A stretch of 64,000 bases of DNA from Candidatus Poribacteria bacterium (GCA_026004875.1 BPJZ01000018.1:1-64000), one strand, 5' to 3'. Positions 1 through 10,091 are shown, counted from the stretch's first letter. Notes: a model not told the origin generated them from the letters alone. Numbers and translations are program-made.

Positions 1-3000
1 CCCTCATAGGTAGGCTATCAACTCCCGGAAATGTTACACCCGTTATATGCGCGCACGTTGGTTTCAATCCCTCATAGGTAGGCTATCAACGGTACATGCG
101 CACACTGGTTCACGCCTGATCCGTTTCAATCCCTCATAGGTAGGCTATCAACCGTCGGGAGCTCCGACTCCGCGATCCTAACGGGTTTCAATCCCTCATA
201 GGTAGGCTATCAACGGCACGTCGCCGGCGGCTGCCTTACCTGGCCATGAGTTTCAATCCCTCATAGGTAGGCTATCAACGCTCATCGCCGGAACGTCGCC
301 GGGACTCCTCCAATGGGTTTCAATCCCTCATAGGTAGGCTATCAACCGAGGCGTCGCGACCGTAGACGGTCTGCCGGCCAGTCCGAGTTTCAATCCCTCA
401 TAGGTAGGCTATCAACCATAGGGATACGATCCGATTCGATGACCTGCCGTGTTTCAATCCCTCATAGGTAGGCTATCAACCAAGGCTAGCGCGCTCATGG
501 CCTGGCGCTGCGTGCACGGTTTCAATCCCTCATAGGTAGGCTATCAACGTCGCTGCTCCAGGCGAGTACTCTGAACGCGCCGAGCGTGTTTCAATCCCTC
601 ATAGGTAGGCTATCAACCCATGTGACGCGGCGGCACTGCTCGGGTCGCTCGAGTTTCAATCCCTCATAGGTAGGCTATCAACCGCTCCAAGGCGTCTTGT
701 ACGACGTCCAGCCGTGTTTCAATCCCTCATAGGTAGGCTATCAACGCGGTCTGACGGCTCCCTGGCGACGTGGAGACGAGGTTTCAATCCCTCATAGGTA
801 GGCTATCAACCTGCCCTGCTCTCCGCACGCTCCACCAGGCGCACCGTTTCAATCCCTCATAGGTAGGCTATCAACCGTCAGCGCTGCGGCAGAGCTCACG
901 ATGCCACGACGTTTCAATCCCTCATAGGTAGGCTATCAACTTAACCCGGCTGCCGGAGTAGCTGCGACGTCTGGTTTCAATCCCTCATAGGTAGGCTATC
1001 AACCAGTGAGCCAGTCTGCCCGACAGGCTGCTGTTTCAATCCCTCATAGGTAGGCTATCAACCGAGGTGACTCTGAATGCCTCGTCGAGACGCGGTTTCA
1101 ATCCCTCATAGGTAGGCTATCAACCCGAGCGGCCCGAGGGCGGTCTGGCCGCTGTTCCAGTTTCAATCCCTCATAGGTAGGCTATCAACCCGTGCGCAGA
1201 CGATGCATTTAACCTCGCCGATCAGTGTTTCAATCCCTCATAGGTAGGCTATCAACCGTACTCCGACGAGCCGCTCGTATCATACCTGTTTCAATCCCTC
1301 ATAGGTAGGCTATCAACGGTGCTCGGCTGACCGGGGAAACTGACGTCGGAACGTTTCAATCCCTCATAGGTAGGCTATCAACGGCTCAGGATCGCTGTAT
1401 GCAACGACGCCAGCGCGAGTTTCAATCCCTCATAGGTAGGCTATCAACGGCGCCTTGAGCTCCAGATCTCTTAGTAAATCGGTTTCAATCCCTCATAGGT
1501 AGGCTATCAACCAGCTCTCGCTCCATCAGCGCAACGGCATCCTCTGTTTCAATCCCTCATAGGTAGGCTATCAACGTAGGCAGATCCAGAATCGTCCTCA
1601 GGAGCAGCTTGGTTTCAATCCCTCATAGGTAGGCTATCAACGCGCTAGCCAATGGCCTAGCTAGCCGAACGCTTGCCAGTTTCAATCCCTCATAGGTAGG
1701 CTATCAACGCGGAACAGGAGGGACTAAGGCCATGCCTAGTCCAAGTTTCAATCCCTCATAGGTAGGCTATCAACGATACCGGTCATAGCCGATCTCGCGG
1801 TGATAAGTTTCAATCCCTCATAGGTAGGCTATCAACCGTCAGGTAGGTCTGACGCCGTGTTCAGCTCACCTGTTTCAATCCCTCATAGGTAGGCTATCAA
1901 CCGATCCTGCGCTTGTAGCAAATACCCATCCTGGGTTTCAATCCCTCATAGGTAGGCTATCAACGGCTCGGACGTTGCTGAGCTGTCTCGGAGTGGATGA
2001 GGTTTCAATCCCTCATAGGTAGGCTATCAACGCCCATGGGGACGAGAGCCCTCTCCCCGTTCGCTGCCGTTTCAATCCCTCATAGGTAGGCTATCAACGA
2101 TGACACCGTCCGAAAGCGAGTGCACCGTCCGGTTTCAATCCCTCATAGGTAGGCTATCAACGATCGCTCAACGTACCGCATCTACTGCTCGAGTTTCAAT
2201 CCCTCATAGGTAGGCTATCAACGCGCCATGCGCGGCCCAGAGCCGCGCTCCCGAGTTTCAATCCCTCATAGGTAGGCTATCAACAAGGACGCACTCCAAT
2301 ACCCACTGAACGACGCAGGGTTTCAATCCCTCATAGGTAGGCTATCAACCTCGCTAACGAGGTCCCGTATCCTCCGCCACTGAGTTTCAATCCCTCATAG
2401 GTAGGCTATCAACGGTGTTGTTATCCCTGATGGGAGGCGTTAGCATGTCGTTTCAATCCCTCATAGGTAGGCTATCAACCTGTACCAACGCCGTCCTGGT
2501 CCAAGATGGTTTCAATCCCTCATAGGTAGGCTATCAACGGCTGGATAGACCGGCCGCTCGTGGATCCCAGTTTCAATCCCTCATAGGTAGGCTATCAACG
2601 CGTAGCGTAGGCCATGCTCGCGTAGGCCTGCGTGGTTTCAATCCCTCATAGGTAGGCTATCAACTATGGTCCTCGACGTAATCATGGCCGAGCCTCAGTT
2701 TCAATCCCTCATAGGTAGGCTATCAACGCGGTATTGGACCCATTGCTGTCGTTCCCTACGTTTCAATCCCTCATAGGTAGGCTATCAACGACTGCGCAGT
2801 CTCGAAGCCCGGCGATGACTTCGGAAGTTTCAATCCCTCATAGGTAGGCTATCAACGACGATGACCGTTCCAGATGATGACGCTTCAGAGTTTCAATCCC
2901 TCATAGGTAGGCTATCAACCGGAATGCTCGCTGATTGCCACCGACACGTAGTGTTTCAATCCCTCATAGGTAGGCTATCAACGAAGCGATGACGTACGCT

Positions 3001-3980
3001 ATCGCCGTCCGATCAAAGTTTCAATCCCTCATAGGTAGGCTATCAACTACGGCGCATCGGCGAGCGAATCCAGCTGGTTTCAATCCCTCATAGGTAGGCT
3101 ATCAACGGTACCAGCGCCCTGTGACCTCGCAGTGCTCGTTTCAATCCCTCATAGGTAGGCTATCAACGTCGAAGCTCACAGTCGCGCCACGCCAGCGAAG
3201 TTTCAATCCCTCATAGGTAGGCTATCAACGTGCACCAGCTCCCGGAGGCGCCGGAGTCGATGTTTCAATCCCTCATAGGTAGGCTATCAACCTGACTTCG
3301 AGCAGCCGATCGCCTCTACGTAGCTGTTTCAATCCCTCATAGGTAGGCTATCAACGGCTGAATGCTACCGGCTGTAGCGCACTCCGCGTTTCAATCCCTC
3401 ATAGGTAGGCTATCAACGATCAGCGATGGCGATTCGTGACGGTAGGTCGGTTTCAATCCCTCATAGGTAGGCTATCAACCGTGGACGATTTCTGAGGCTC
3501 ACGCCTGAGCACGTTTCAATCCCTCATAGGTAGGCTATCAACCGACACGCTGGCGCCGCTTACAGCTGCTCCGGTTTCAATCCCTCATAGGTAGGCTATC
3601 AACGCTGGATCGGCTCGACGGCTCTACCGACGAGTTTCAATCCCTCATAGGTAGGCTATCAACCGATAGTCTGCGCTCACCGCAGCAAGTCGAGTGCTGT
3701 TTCAATCCCTCATAGGTAGGCTATCAACGCGAGCCTCTGCGACGCGATTCAGGCTGCCTGCGGTTTCAATCCCTCATAGGTAGGCTATCAACCGAGATCG
3801 TCGCTTATCCGATCAGGAATCCACAGTTTCAATCCCTCATAGGTAGGCTATCAACGTACTGCGAATGTCCTCGATGGTAGCGCATCTGTTTCAATCCCTC
3901 ATAGGTAGGCTATCAACCCTGCCGAATGGGCTCCTGCAACGCTCACCGCAGTTTCAATCCCTCATAGGTAGGCTATCAAC
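1..3980 (-). CRISPR. CRISPR array, 63 visible repeats, crRNA strand minus
   Basis: A 30-bp repeat, read on the plus strand as GTTTCAATCCCTCATAGG followed by TAGGCTATCAAC, recurs 63 times. The first copy lacks its first 8 bases because the window starts inside it, so the array continues to the left. The 62 spacers are mostly 32-40 nt (29 nt for the one at 1004-1032), GC-rich, and none look alike to me. All repeats, including the last at 3951-3980, appear identical. On the minus strand the repeat ends in ATTGAAAC, the usual 5' handle of crRNAs in types I-A, I-B and III. From this I infer leftward transcription with the leader at the right-hand end. Identical repeats at that end fit a leader-proximal end. 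The cas operon that could serve it begins about 48 kb away at 52109. Spacer targets cannot be determined without a search. Confidence 0.99.
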
Positions 3981-4051
3981 CCACAAAAAATCGCGTGGAT
4001 TCGGCGTTTTCGCCCTTGGGGCAGATTCCAGAAACCTCCGCCCCGCTCACC

Positions 4052-4083
4052 TCTATATTCGCACAAATCCCCCGCCCTGTCAA
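4052..4083 (-). promoter_or_regulatory. Probable leader promoter of the CRISPR array
   Basis: On the minus strand a perfect TTGACA (4083 down to 4078) is followed 17 to 20 bases later by an AT-rich stretch, GAATATAGA, within 4060-4052. The -10 match is weak: TATAGA matches TATAAT at 4 of 6 positions but at a 20-base spacing. Transcription from here would run about 65-70 bases through the leader and into the repeat at 3980. This agrees with the array direction inferred independently from the repeat handle. The -35 box is seen; promoter activity is inferred. Confidence 0.55.
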
Positions 4084-4102
4084 GAAAAATTTCACCCCGC
4101 CC

Positions 4103-4152
4103 GATGTCGTCGATCTCCAGGGGTTTGTGCACTACCGGAGGTCGACGACATT
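4103..4152. repeat. Imperfect inverted repeat upstream of the leader
   Basis: GATGTCGTCGATCT at 4103-4116 and AGGTCGACGACATT at 4139-4152 are inverted copies matching at 12 of 14 positions around a 22-base centre. It sits about 20 bases upstream of the probable leader promoter (minus strand) and about 140 bases upstream of the first gene on the plus strand. No T-run follows it, so it looks more like a protein-binding dyad than a terminator. Confidence 0.6.
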
Positions 4153-4289
4153 TCCGCCCCCTCGATTCCTCCCCACTCAGAACGAACGCAGTCGAAGGTC
4201 GGCGGCTCCCTCAACGCAGCGTTGACGAGCCGCAAAGACTCCGCTACGGTACCGACAACCTAAACCGGGAACCAAAGAGGAGAAGCACC

Positions 4290-5057
4290 ATGGGACGGAT
4301 TCGACAGTCGATCTGCTACGGCTGCTTTGTGCGAAACGGCGTGACCCTGGAACAGGTGATCGAAAAAGCGGTGGCTCTCGGCTATCAGTCCATTGAGATG
4401 GCCCCTCGCAACGCCTGGGGAAAGATCAAAGACGCCGGCCTGGAGATCGCCATCGTCGGCGGCCACGGAACACTCACTAACGGCCTGAACAAGCGAGAAA
4501 ACCACGATCGGATCGAGAACGAGTTGAAGGCGAACATCGACACCGCCGTCGAGTGGGGCATTCCCTCCCTGATCGCCTTCAGCGGCAACCGAGACGGGCT
4601 CCCCGACGACGAGGGGATCGAAATCTGCGCGGAGGGGCTGGCCCGAGTCGTGCCCTATGCCGAAGAGAAGGGCGTCACCATCTGCATGGAGCTGCTCAAC
4701 AGCAAGGTCAACCACCCCGACTATCAGTGCGACCACACCGCCTGGGGAGTGGAGCTGTGCCGGCGAGTCAACTCACCTCGCTTTAAGCTGCTCTACGACA
4801 TCTACCATATGCAGATCATGGAGGGCGATCTGATCCGGACGATCACCGAAAATATCCACTATATCGGGCACTTCCACACCGCAGGGAACCCCGGACGCCG
4901 GGACCTGGACGACGCTCAGGAGATTTACTATCCGGCGGTCATGCGGGCGATCGCAGGAACGGATTACGACGGATTTGTGGGGCACGAGTTTGTTCCCAAA
5001 GAGGACCCGCTGGCGGCGATGGAGGCCGCCTTTCGTACCTGCGACGTCGAAGCGTAA
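4290..5057 (+). CDS. hyi: Hydroxypyruvate isomerase-like TIM-barrel protein
   Basis: A 255-residue protein of the AP-endonuclease-2/xylose-isomerase TIM-barrel superfamily, closest by eye to hydroxypyruvate isomerases (hydroxypyruvate to tartronate semialdehyde, cytoplasmic). It opens with a conserved RQSICYGCF segment. Metal- and substrate-site motifs are visible: ICMELLNSKVNHP (Glu and Asn), LLYDIYHMQIMEGD (Asp, His) and GHFHTAGNPGRRDLD, and it ends near a GHEFVP (Glu) motif, as in the Hyi family. The ATG at 4290 is chosen because AGAGGAGAAG lies just upstream; the longer frame back to 4104 would run through the leader. A strong palindromic terminator follows at 5081. The exact substrate within this superfamily is uncertain. 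Confidence 0.85.
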   Translation: MGRIRQSICYGCFVRNGVTLEQVIEKAVALGYQSIEMAPRNAWGKIKDAGLEIAIVGGHGTLTNGLNKRENHDRIENELKANIDTAVEWGIPSLIAFSGNRDGLPDDEGIEICAEGLARVVPYAEEKGVTICMELLNSKVNHPDYQCDHTAWGVELCRRVNSPRFKLLYDIYHMQIMEGDLIRTITENIHYIGHFHTAGNPGRRDLDDAQEIYYPAVMRAIAGTDYDGFVGHEFVPKEDPLAAMEAAFRTCDVEA

Positions 5058-5080
5058 ACCTATCCCGCAGCGCTCTTGGC

Positions 5081-5112
5081 GGCGGCCTGAGGCCTCAGGC
5101 CGCCGTTTCTTT
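5081..5112 (+). terminator. Rho-independent terminator
   Basis: A perfect 24-bp palindrome (GGCGGCCTGAGG at 5081-5092 followed directly by its reverse complement to 5104) forms a long GC-rich hairpin. It is followed by GTTTCTTT. It lies 24 bases after the isomerase stop codon and so separates that gene from the hps-rraA operon. Confidence 0.8.
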
Positions 5113-5251
5113 GTCTTCGCGAATCGAGTTTCACCGGCCCTGGGAGGTCTTCCCCCCTGTTCTTGAATCCCCTCTCCTGGCGGCGTTACCATAACCTTGC
5201 CGTTGGGAGCCGCGGAACCTCCGTTCTCGAGGCTGGGATGCAACTCCGTTC

Positions 5252-6538
5252 ATGGAACCCGTTCTTCAAGTAGCTTTGGACTTCTACACGCTTCCCCGCG
5301 CGCTGGCGGTAGCCGAGGAGGCGGTCGCCGGCGGAGCGGACTGGCTCGAAGCGGGCACGCCGCTGATCAAGAGCGTGGGGCTGGACGCCGTTCGGGCGCT
5401 GCGAGAGCGCTTCCCCGACCGGACCATCGTCGCCGACATGAAGACGATGGACGCTGGGCGAATCGAAGTGGAGCTGGCCAGCAAGGCCGGCGCGGACGTC
5501 GTCGGTGTGCTGGCTGCAGCCTCGGACGCGACGATTCGGGAGAGCCTGGAGGTCGCCGAAAATTACGGCTGCAAGATCATCGTGGACCTGATCGGCGTCG
5601 AGGACCCCGTCGCGCGGGCGCGGCGAGCTGAGGAGCTGGGCGCTCACTACGTTGGGGTGCACATCGCGATTGACGAGCAGATGCGAGGCGTTGCGCCGTT
5701 TGAGCGGTTGGCAGCGGTCGCACAAGCGGTTTCGATTCCGGTGGCCGTCGCCGGCGGGCTCCACTCGGAAAACGTCGTCCAGGCGCTAGAAGCTGGCGCT
5801 TCAATCCTCATCGTCGGCGGGGCGATCACCAAAGCCGAAGACGCCAAAGCGGCCACCCAGGCGATTCGCCAGGCGATGGCGACCCGGCGGGCCGTGCGGA
5901 CGGAGCTCTTCAAGCGCGGCACCGAAGCGAGCGTCCGGGAGATTCTAGAGAAGGTCTCCACGGCAAACCTGGCCGACGCGATGCACCGGCAAGGGGAGAT
6001 CCCCTGGGTGCATCCGGTCTTCCCGGGGATCAAGATCGTCGGACGAGCGGTGACAGTCCGCACCTACCCGGGCGACTGGGCCAAGCCGGTCGAAGCGATC
6101 GATGTGGCCAAACCGGGCGAAGTGATCGTGATTGAGGCCGGAGGCGGTCCGGAGGTGGTCTGGGGCGAGCTGGCCACCCACAGCGCAGCCCAAAAGGGCT
6201 TGGCCGGCGTGGTCGTCTACGGCGGCGTGCGAGATGTCGCCGAGATCCGACGCCTGCAGTTCCCCGTCTTTACTCGGCACATCGCCCCAACCGCTTGGGA
6301 GCCCAAGGGCCTAGGCGAGATCAACGTCCCCATTCAGATTGGGCGGACCCGAATCCATCCGGGCGACTGGATCGTCGGCGACGACGACGGCGTCGTCGTG
6401 GTGCCACAACGGCAGGCGGTCGAGATTGCTAACCGCGCGATGGCCGTCCTGGAGCAGGAGAACCGATACCGGCGCGAGATCGACGCGGGGTCCACGTTGG
6501 CCCAGGTCGCGGAGCTGGAAAAGTGGGAGAAGCGGTAA
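5252..6538 (+). CDS. 3-hexulose-6-phosphate synthase fused to RraA-like domain
   Basis: A 428-residue two-domain protein. Residues about 1-210 are a hexulose-6-phosphate synthase/orotidine-phosphate-decarboxylase-type barrel: ALDFYTLPRA, an ADMKTMDAG catalytic segment (Asp, Lys, Asp) and a phosphate-binding AVAGGL/ILIVGGAIT end. Such enzymes condense formaldehyde with ribulose 5-phosphate. Residues about 225-425 are an RraA/demethylmenaquinone-methyltransferase-like domain (STANLADAMHR, GVVVYGGVRD, WIVGDDDGVVVVP); that fold also includes HMG/CHA aldolases and RNase E inhibitors. The fusion is known in bacteria and archaea. No 6-phospho-3-hexuloisomerase is visible nearby, so the RuMP assignment is incomplete. 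It overlaps the next gene by 16 bases, so the two are probably co-transcribed. The start is the ATG at 5252. Confidence 0.9.
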   Translation: MEPVLQVALDFYTLPRALAVAEEAVAGGADWLEAGTPLIKSVGLDAVRALRERFPDRTIVADMKTMDAGRIEVELASKAGADVVGVLAAASDATIRESLEVAENYGCKIIVDLIGVEDPVARARRAEELGAHYVGVHIAIDEQMRGVAPFERLAAVAQAVSIPVAVAGGLHSENVVQALEAGASILIVGGAITKAEDAKAATQAIRQAMATRRAVRTELFKRGTEASVREILEKVSTANLADAMHRQGEIPWVHPVFPGIKIVGRAVTVRTYPGDWAKPVEAIDVAKPGEVIVIEAGGGPEVVWGELATHSAAQKGLAGVVVYGGVRDVAEIRRLQFPVFTRHIAPTAWEPKGLGEINVPIQIGRTRIHPGDWIVGDDDGVVVVPQRQAVEIANRAMAVLEQENRYRREIDAGSTLAQVAELEKWEKR

Positions 6539-7473
6539 CAGCGGCGTGTTGGGCGGTCGTCGGGCCGGGAGCGATGGGGCTGCTCTTTGCCGGCCGGATG
6601 GCGATGGCCCGCGTTCCGGTCGTCCTGATTGACCATCGTCCCGACCGTGCCGCACGGCTGAACCGCAACGGCCTCCGGCTGATCACAGAGACGGGAGGAC
6701 ACCGCCTGAGCGTGCCGGTGGCTCTCCCCCAAACGCTCGATCAAAGCCCGGAGCTGTGGCTCTTTTGCGTCAAAGCAAACGCGACCGAGTCCGCCGCCAA
6801 CTGGGTGCGCCGCTGCGTGCCGCCGACGGGAGTGCTCCTGACCCTTCAAAACGGCCTGGGCAACGGCGAGCGGCTCGCGGAACTCTTCGGGCCAGAACGC
6901 GTCCTCGTTGGAACGACCTCAGAGGGCGCAACGCTCCTGGGCGAGGGCGTCGTTCGCCACGCAGGAACGGGGATCACCCGCTTGGGACCGATGCTTCCAG
7001 AGCGGATAGACACCGCGCGGGCCGTCGCGGAGCAGCTCCAGGCGGCGGGGTTTCGTGTGGAAGTCACCCCGGACTGGCGGCGGGCCGTCTGGGCCAAGGC
7101 GATCGTCAACGCAGGCATTAACCCCCTGACCGCGCTCCTGGAGGTCCCTAACGGGCGGCTCTTGGAGGCGGAGGCCTCACGGTGGCTGCTCCATCAGATC
7201 GCCCGAGAGGCCGTTCGGGTGGCTAGAGCTATCGGGGTGAGCCTCGAGGAGGAAACAATGGTCCAGGAGGTCGAAGCGGTCTGCCAAGCGACGGCGAAGA
7301 ATCGCTCCTCCATGCTTCAGGACGTCGAACGGGGCCGAAAGACCGAACTGGAAGCGGTCAACGGGCGCATCCTGGAGGCCGCTCGGAAGGCGGCGGTCTC
7401 CGTGCCGACGCTGGAAGCCGTCACTCGACTGATGGAGGCCAAAGAAAGACTAAAGGTGAGAAAGCCCGTTTAA
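6523..7473 (+). CDS. panE: 2-dehydropantoate 2-reductase family protein (PanE/ApbA-like)
   Basis: A 316-residue NADPH-dependent reductase of the ketopantoate reductase family. The N-terminal Rossmann fold shows VVGPGAMGLLFA, the family's GxGxxG variant, then KANAT and LQNGLGN. The C-terminal helical domain carries AVWAKAIVNAGINPLTAL, whose WxKxxxNxxxNPLTAL pattern holds the family's catalytic Lys and Asn, and a later SSMLQDVERGRKTELEAVNG. Known members reduce ketopantoate to pantoate in CoA synthesis. Paralogues act on other 2-oxoacids, and the one-carbon neighbours here leave that open. The GTG at 6523 overlaps the preceding gene and is the only start ahead of the Rossmann motif. Confidence 0.87.
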   Translation: MGEAVTAACWAVVGPGAMGLLFAGRMAMARVPVVLIDHRPDRAARLNRNGLRLITETGGHRLSVPVALPQTLDQSPELWLFCVKANATESAANWVRRCVPPTGVLLTLQNGLGNGERLAELFGPERVLVGTTSEGATLLGEGVVRHAGTGITRLGPMLPERIDTARAVAEQLQAAGFRVEVTPDWRRAVWAKAIVNAGINPLTALLEVPNGRLLEAEASRWLLHQIAREAVRVARAIGVSLEEETMVQEVEAVCQATAKNRSSMLQDVERGRKTELEAVNGRILEAARKAAVSVPTLEAVTRLMEAKERLKVRKPV

Positions 7474-7527
7474 CTCCACTCAGAACGGATTTCGCAAGAG
7501 CGAACCCACACGATCAGGAAGGGCGTT

Positions 7528-8811
7528 GTGGTGGCTGAGGAGTTTGAAGCGGCATTTCATCGTCCGCTGAGCGAGGTCGACCCGGAGGTCGCGCGACTGA
7601 TCAACGGCGACCTTCGACGGCAGCAAGAACAGCTGGTTCTGATCCCTTCGGAGAACTACGCCAGTCCGGCGGTGCTGGCCGCCTTTGGGAGCGTCCTCCA
7701 GAACAAGTACGCCGAAGGGTACCCCGGTCGGAGGTATTACAACGGCTGCGAGTTCATGGACGCGATCGAGTCGCTAGCGATCGAGCGGGCAAAACAACTC
7801 TTTGGCGCAGAGCACGCCAACGTCCAGCCGCACTCCGGTTCTCAGGCCAACGTGGCCACCTTCTTGGCGCTTTTGGAACCGGGAGACCGAATCGTTGCCA
7901 TGCGGTTGGATCATGGAGGCCACCTGAGCCACGGGCTGGCAACCAACATCGCCGGACGACTTTACGACGTGGCCTTTTACGGCGTGGATCGAGAGACGGG
8001 ACGGATCGACCTGGACGAAGTGGCCGACCTGGTGCGTCGTCATCGGCCCAAGTTGATCATCGTCGGCGGAAGCGCCTATCCGCGCACGATCGACTTTGCC
8101 CCCTGGAGGGAGATCGCCGATTCGGTGGGTGCCTATCTGCTCGCCGACATCGCTCACATCGCCGGAATGGTCGCGGCGGGGATCCATCCGTCTCCGGTGC
8201 CCTACGCGGACGTGGTGACGATGACCACCCACAAGACGCTTCGCGGGCCACGAGGAGCGATCATTCTTTGTCGGCAAGAGCTGGCCGAAAGGATCGATCG
8301 GGCGGTCTTCCCGGGTCTTCAGGGAGGGCCCTTCATGAACGCCATCGCCGCGCGCGCCGTCTGCTTCCGGGAGGCGATGCAGCCGGAGTTCAAGGCCTAT
8401 CAGCGGCAGATCGTCGCTAACGCCAAGGCGCTCGCTCAAGCGCTGATGGAGCGAGGTCTCAAGCTGGTCAGCGGCGGAACGGACAACCACCTGATGTTGG
8501 TGGACCTGACCGATCGGAAGATCAGCGGGCGGCTGGCCGCCGATCGCCTAGAGGAGGCAGGCATCATCGTCAATCGGAACACCATTCCCTACGACCCGCG
8601 CTCTCCGTTTGTGACCAGCGGCCTACGGCCGGGAACGCCCGCGGTCACCACGCGGGGAATGCGAGAATCGGAGATGGTCCAGATCGCCGATTGGATCGTC
8701 CAAGCGATTCAGAAGAAGACCGGTGAGGAGGGCCGCCGACGTATTCGCGAGGAGGTCCGCCGGCTCTGCGAGAAGTTCCCCATCTACCCGGAGCTGGACT
8801 ACCTGCGCTGA
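7528..8811 (+). CDS. glyA: Serine hydroxymethyltransferase
   Basis: A 427-residue PLP enzyme interconverting serine plus tetrahydrofolate with glycine plus methylene-tetrahydrofolate in the cytoplasm. Family hallmarks are present along the full length: [58 protein letters not shown], the PLP-lysine motif [11 protein letters not shown] (Lys near residue 236), FPGLQGGP, and the C-terminal [15 protein letters not shown]. The length is normal. The proposed start is the GTG at 7528, after an AGGAAGGG ribosome-binding site; no ATG exists ahead of the conserved N-terminus. It lies 54 bases after the reductase gene on the same strand, probably the same transcript. Confidence 0.96.
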   Translation: MVAEEFEAAFHRPLSEVDPEVARLINGDLRRQQEQLVLIPSENYASPAVLAAFGSVLQNKYAEGYPGRRYYNGCEFMDAIESLAIERAKQLFGAEHANVQPHSGSQANVATFLALLEPGDRIVAMRLDHGGHLSHGLATNIAGRLYDVAFYGVDRETGRIDLDEVADLVRRHRPKLIIVGGSAYPRTIDFAPWREIADSVGAYLLADIAHIAGMVAAGIHPSPVPYADVVTMTTHKTLRGPRGAIILCRQELAERIDRAVFPGLQGGPFMNAIAARAVCFREAMQPEFKAYQRQIVANAKALAQALMERGLKLVSGGTDNHLMLVDLTDRKISGRLAADRLEEAGIIVNRNTIPYDPRSPFVTSGLRPGTPAVTTRGMRESEMVQIADWIVQAIQKKTGEEGRRRIREEVRRLCEKFPIYPELDYLR

Positions 8812-8823
8812 GCGGTCAAGAGA

Positions 8824-9984
8824 CTAAGCGCCGAACTCCTCGACGATCTCCTGGACGGCAGCGATCACATCTTGGGCGTCCTGGGCGCTCATGCCAGGCC
8901 ACAGCGGAAGGCTCAGCACCCGCGCGAAGGCCTCTTCAGCGCGAGGAAAGTCGCCGGGCCGAACGCCGCATCGCTTCTGATAATGGGTGAAGAGATGAAG
9001 CGGAATGTAGTGCACGCTGGCGCCGATATTCCGCCGATTCAGCTCGGCGACGAGTCGATCCCGCCCGATCCGGAGCCGCTCAGGCCGGAGGCGAACGATG
9101 TAAAGATGCCAAGCGTGCTCTCCCTCCTCCGGCTCCTGGGGAAGGTCGAACAGCTCCAGAGGCGCAAAGGCTCGCCGATACTGGGCCACGATCCGCCGCC
9201 GGATCCGCATTCCGGCCTCTAGCTTCTCAAGCTGGACCAGTCCCACGGCGGCCTGAACGTCGGTCATGTTGCACTTGTAGCCCTGCTCCAGGATATCGTA
9301 GGCCCAGGGCTGCTCGGCGGACTGACGCTGCCAGGTGTCGCGACTGAAAGCGTGGTAGCGAATGCGCCGTACCCGTTCGGCCAGGGCGCTGTTAGAGGTG
9401 GTGACCATCCCCCCTTCGATGGTCGTCAGGTTTTTGGTCGGATAAAAGCTGAAGGCAGAAGCGCTCCCCCACGCGCCGATCGGGCGGTCCTTCCACCGCG
9501 CCGGGAGGGCGTGGGCGGCGTCGTCCAGCAGAAAGAGGCCGTGCCGATCGGCCAGCTCTTCGAGCCGATCCATCGGGCAGGGATGCCCCGCCAAGTGCAC
9601 CGGGAGAATCGCTCGCGTACGAGGGCCGATCGCTTCGGCGACGGCGCCCGGGTCGAGGTTGAGCGTCTCCGGTTCGATATCTACGAACCGAGGAACGGCT
9701 CCAGCGTGAAGGATCGCCTCGGCGGTCGCGGTGAAGGTGAACGGGGTAGTGACTACCTCATCGCCGGGGCCGATGTCGGCGGCGACCAAGGCCAAGTGCA
9801 ATGCGGCGGTGCAGGAGTTGACAGCGATTGCGTGGGGGACACCGATCCGCTCGGCAAAGCGGTGCTCGAACTCCTCCACTCGCCGGCCCATCCCGATCCA
9901 CCCGGAACGAAGCACCTCAGCGACAGCTGCAATCTCCTCTTCGCCAATCCAGGGACGGTAAAGCGGTAGCTTCTCACTGCGCAT
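8824..9984 (-). CDS. DegT/DnrJ/EryC1/StrS family aminotransferase
   Basis: A PLP-dependent sugar aminotransferase family protein of about 386 residues. Visible motifs are LYRPWIGEEEIAAVAEVLRSGWIGMG at the N-terminus, NSCTAALHLAL, TTPFTFTATAEAILHAGA, DDAAHA (PLP-binding Asp), FSFYPTKNLTTIEGGM with the PLP Lys, and RYHAFSRD. These enzymes make amino-sugars such as precursors of surface polysaccharides; the substrate cannot be read from sequence. The reading frame is open to 10011, but the ATG at 9984 (MRSEKLPLYRP) has better ribosome-binding spacing and matches the family's usual N-terminus. It is convergent with glyA, with a 12-base gap. Confidence 0.92.
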   Translation of the reverse strand: MRSEKLPLYRPWIGEEEIAAVAEVLRSGWIGMGRRVEEFEHRFAERIGVPHAIAVNSCTAALHLALVAADIGPGDEVVTTPFTFTATAEAILHAGAVPRFVDIEPETLNLDPGAVAEAIGPRTRAILPVHLAGHPCPMDRLEELADRHGLFLLDDAAHALPARWKDRPIGAWGSASAFSFYPTKNLTTIEGGMVTTSNSALAERVRRIRYHAFSRDTWQRQSAEQPWAYDILEQGYKCNMTDVQAAVGLVQLEKLEAGMRIRRRIVAQYRRAFAPLELFDLPQEPEEGEHAWHLYIVRLRPERLRIGRDRLVAELNRRNIGASVHYIPLHLFTHYQKRCGVRPGDFPRAEEAFARVLSLPLWPGMSAQDAQDVIAAVQEIVEEFGA

Positions 9985-10091
9985 GGAGGATCGCCTTTTC
10001 CGAAATCCCATCCTGACACGTTCTCAGCGCCGGGACAAGAGAGGGGCTCGGTCGTTTTGAAGGATGGGATGGGCCACCGATCGAGAAAAAA

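Larger units (their letters stand above)
3981..4289. other. CRISPR leader and intergenic region
   Basis: This 309-base stretch lies between the last repeat and the first gene. It has short A or T runs (for example at 3983-3989 and 4084-4092) in otherwise GC-rich DNA, as leaders often do. It contains the probable pre-crRNA promoter and an inverted repeat at 4103-4152. Open frames crossing it read through repeats and are not supported. The rightmost part (4270-4289) carries the AGAGGAGAAG ribosome-binding site of the next gene. Confidence 0.6.

Noticed and set aside
3865-4263. Open frames of 132 and 76 residues at the end of the array
   Set aside because: They read through two or more CRISPR repeats and the leader (QSLIGRLST is the translated repeat), so they are not genes.
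4104-4289. 62-residue N-terminal extension of the isomerase
   Set aside because: It covers the leader and its dyad, has no family resemblance, and a good ribosome-binding site precedes the ATG at 4290.
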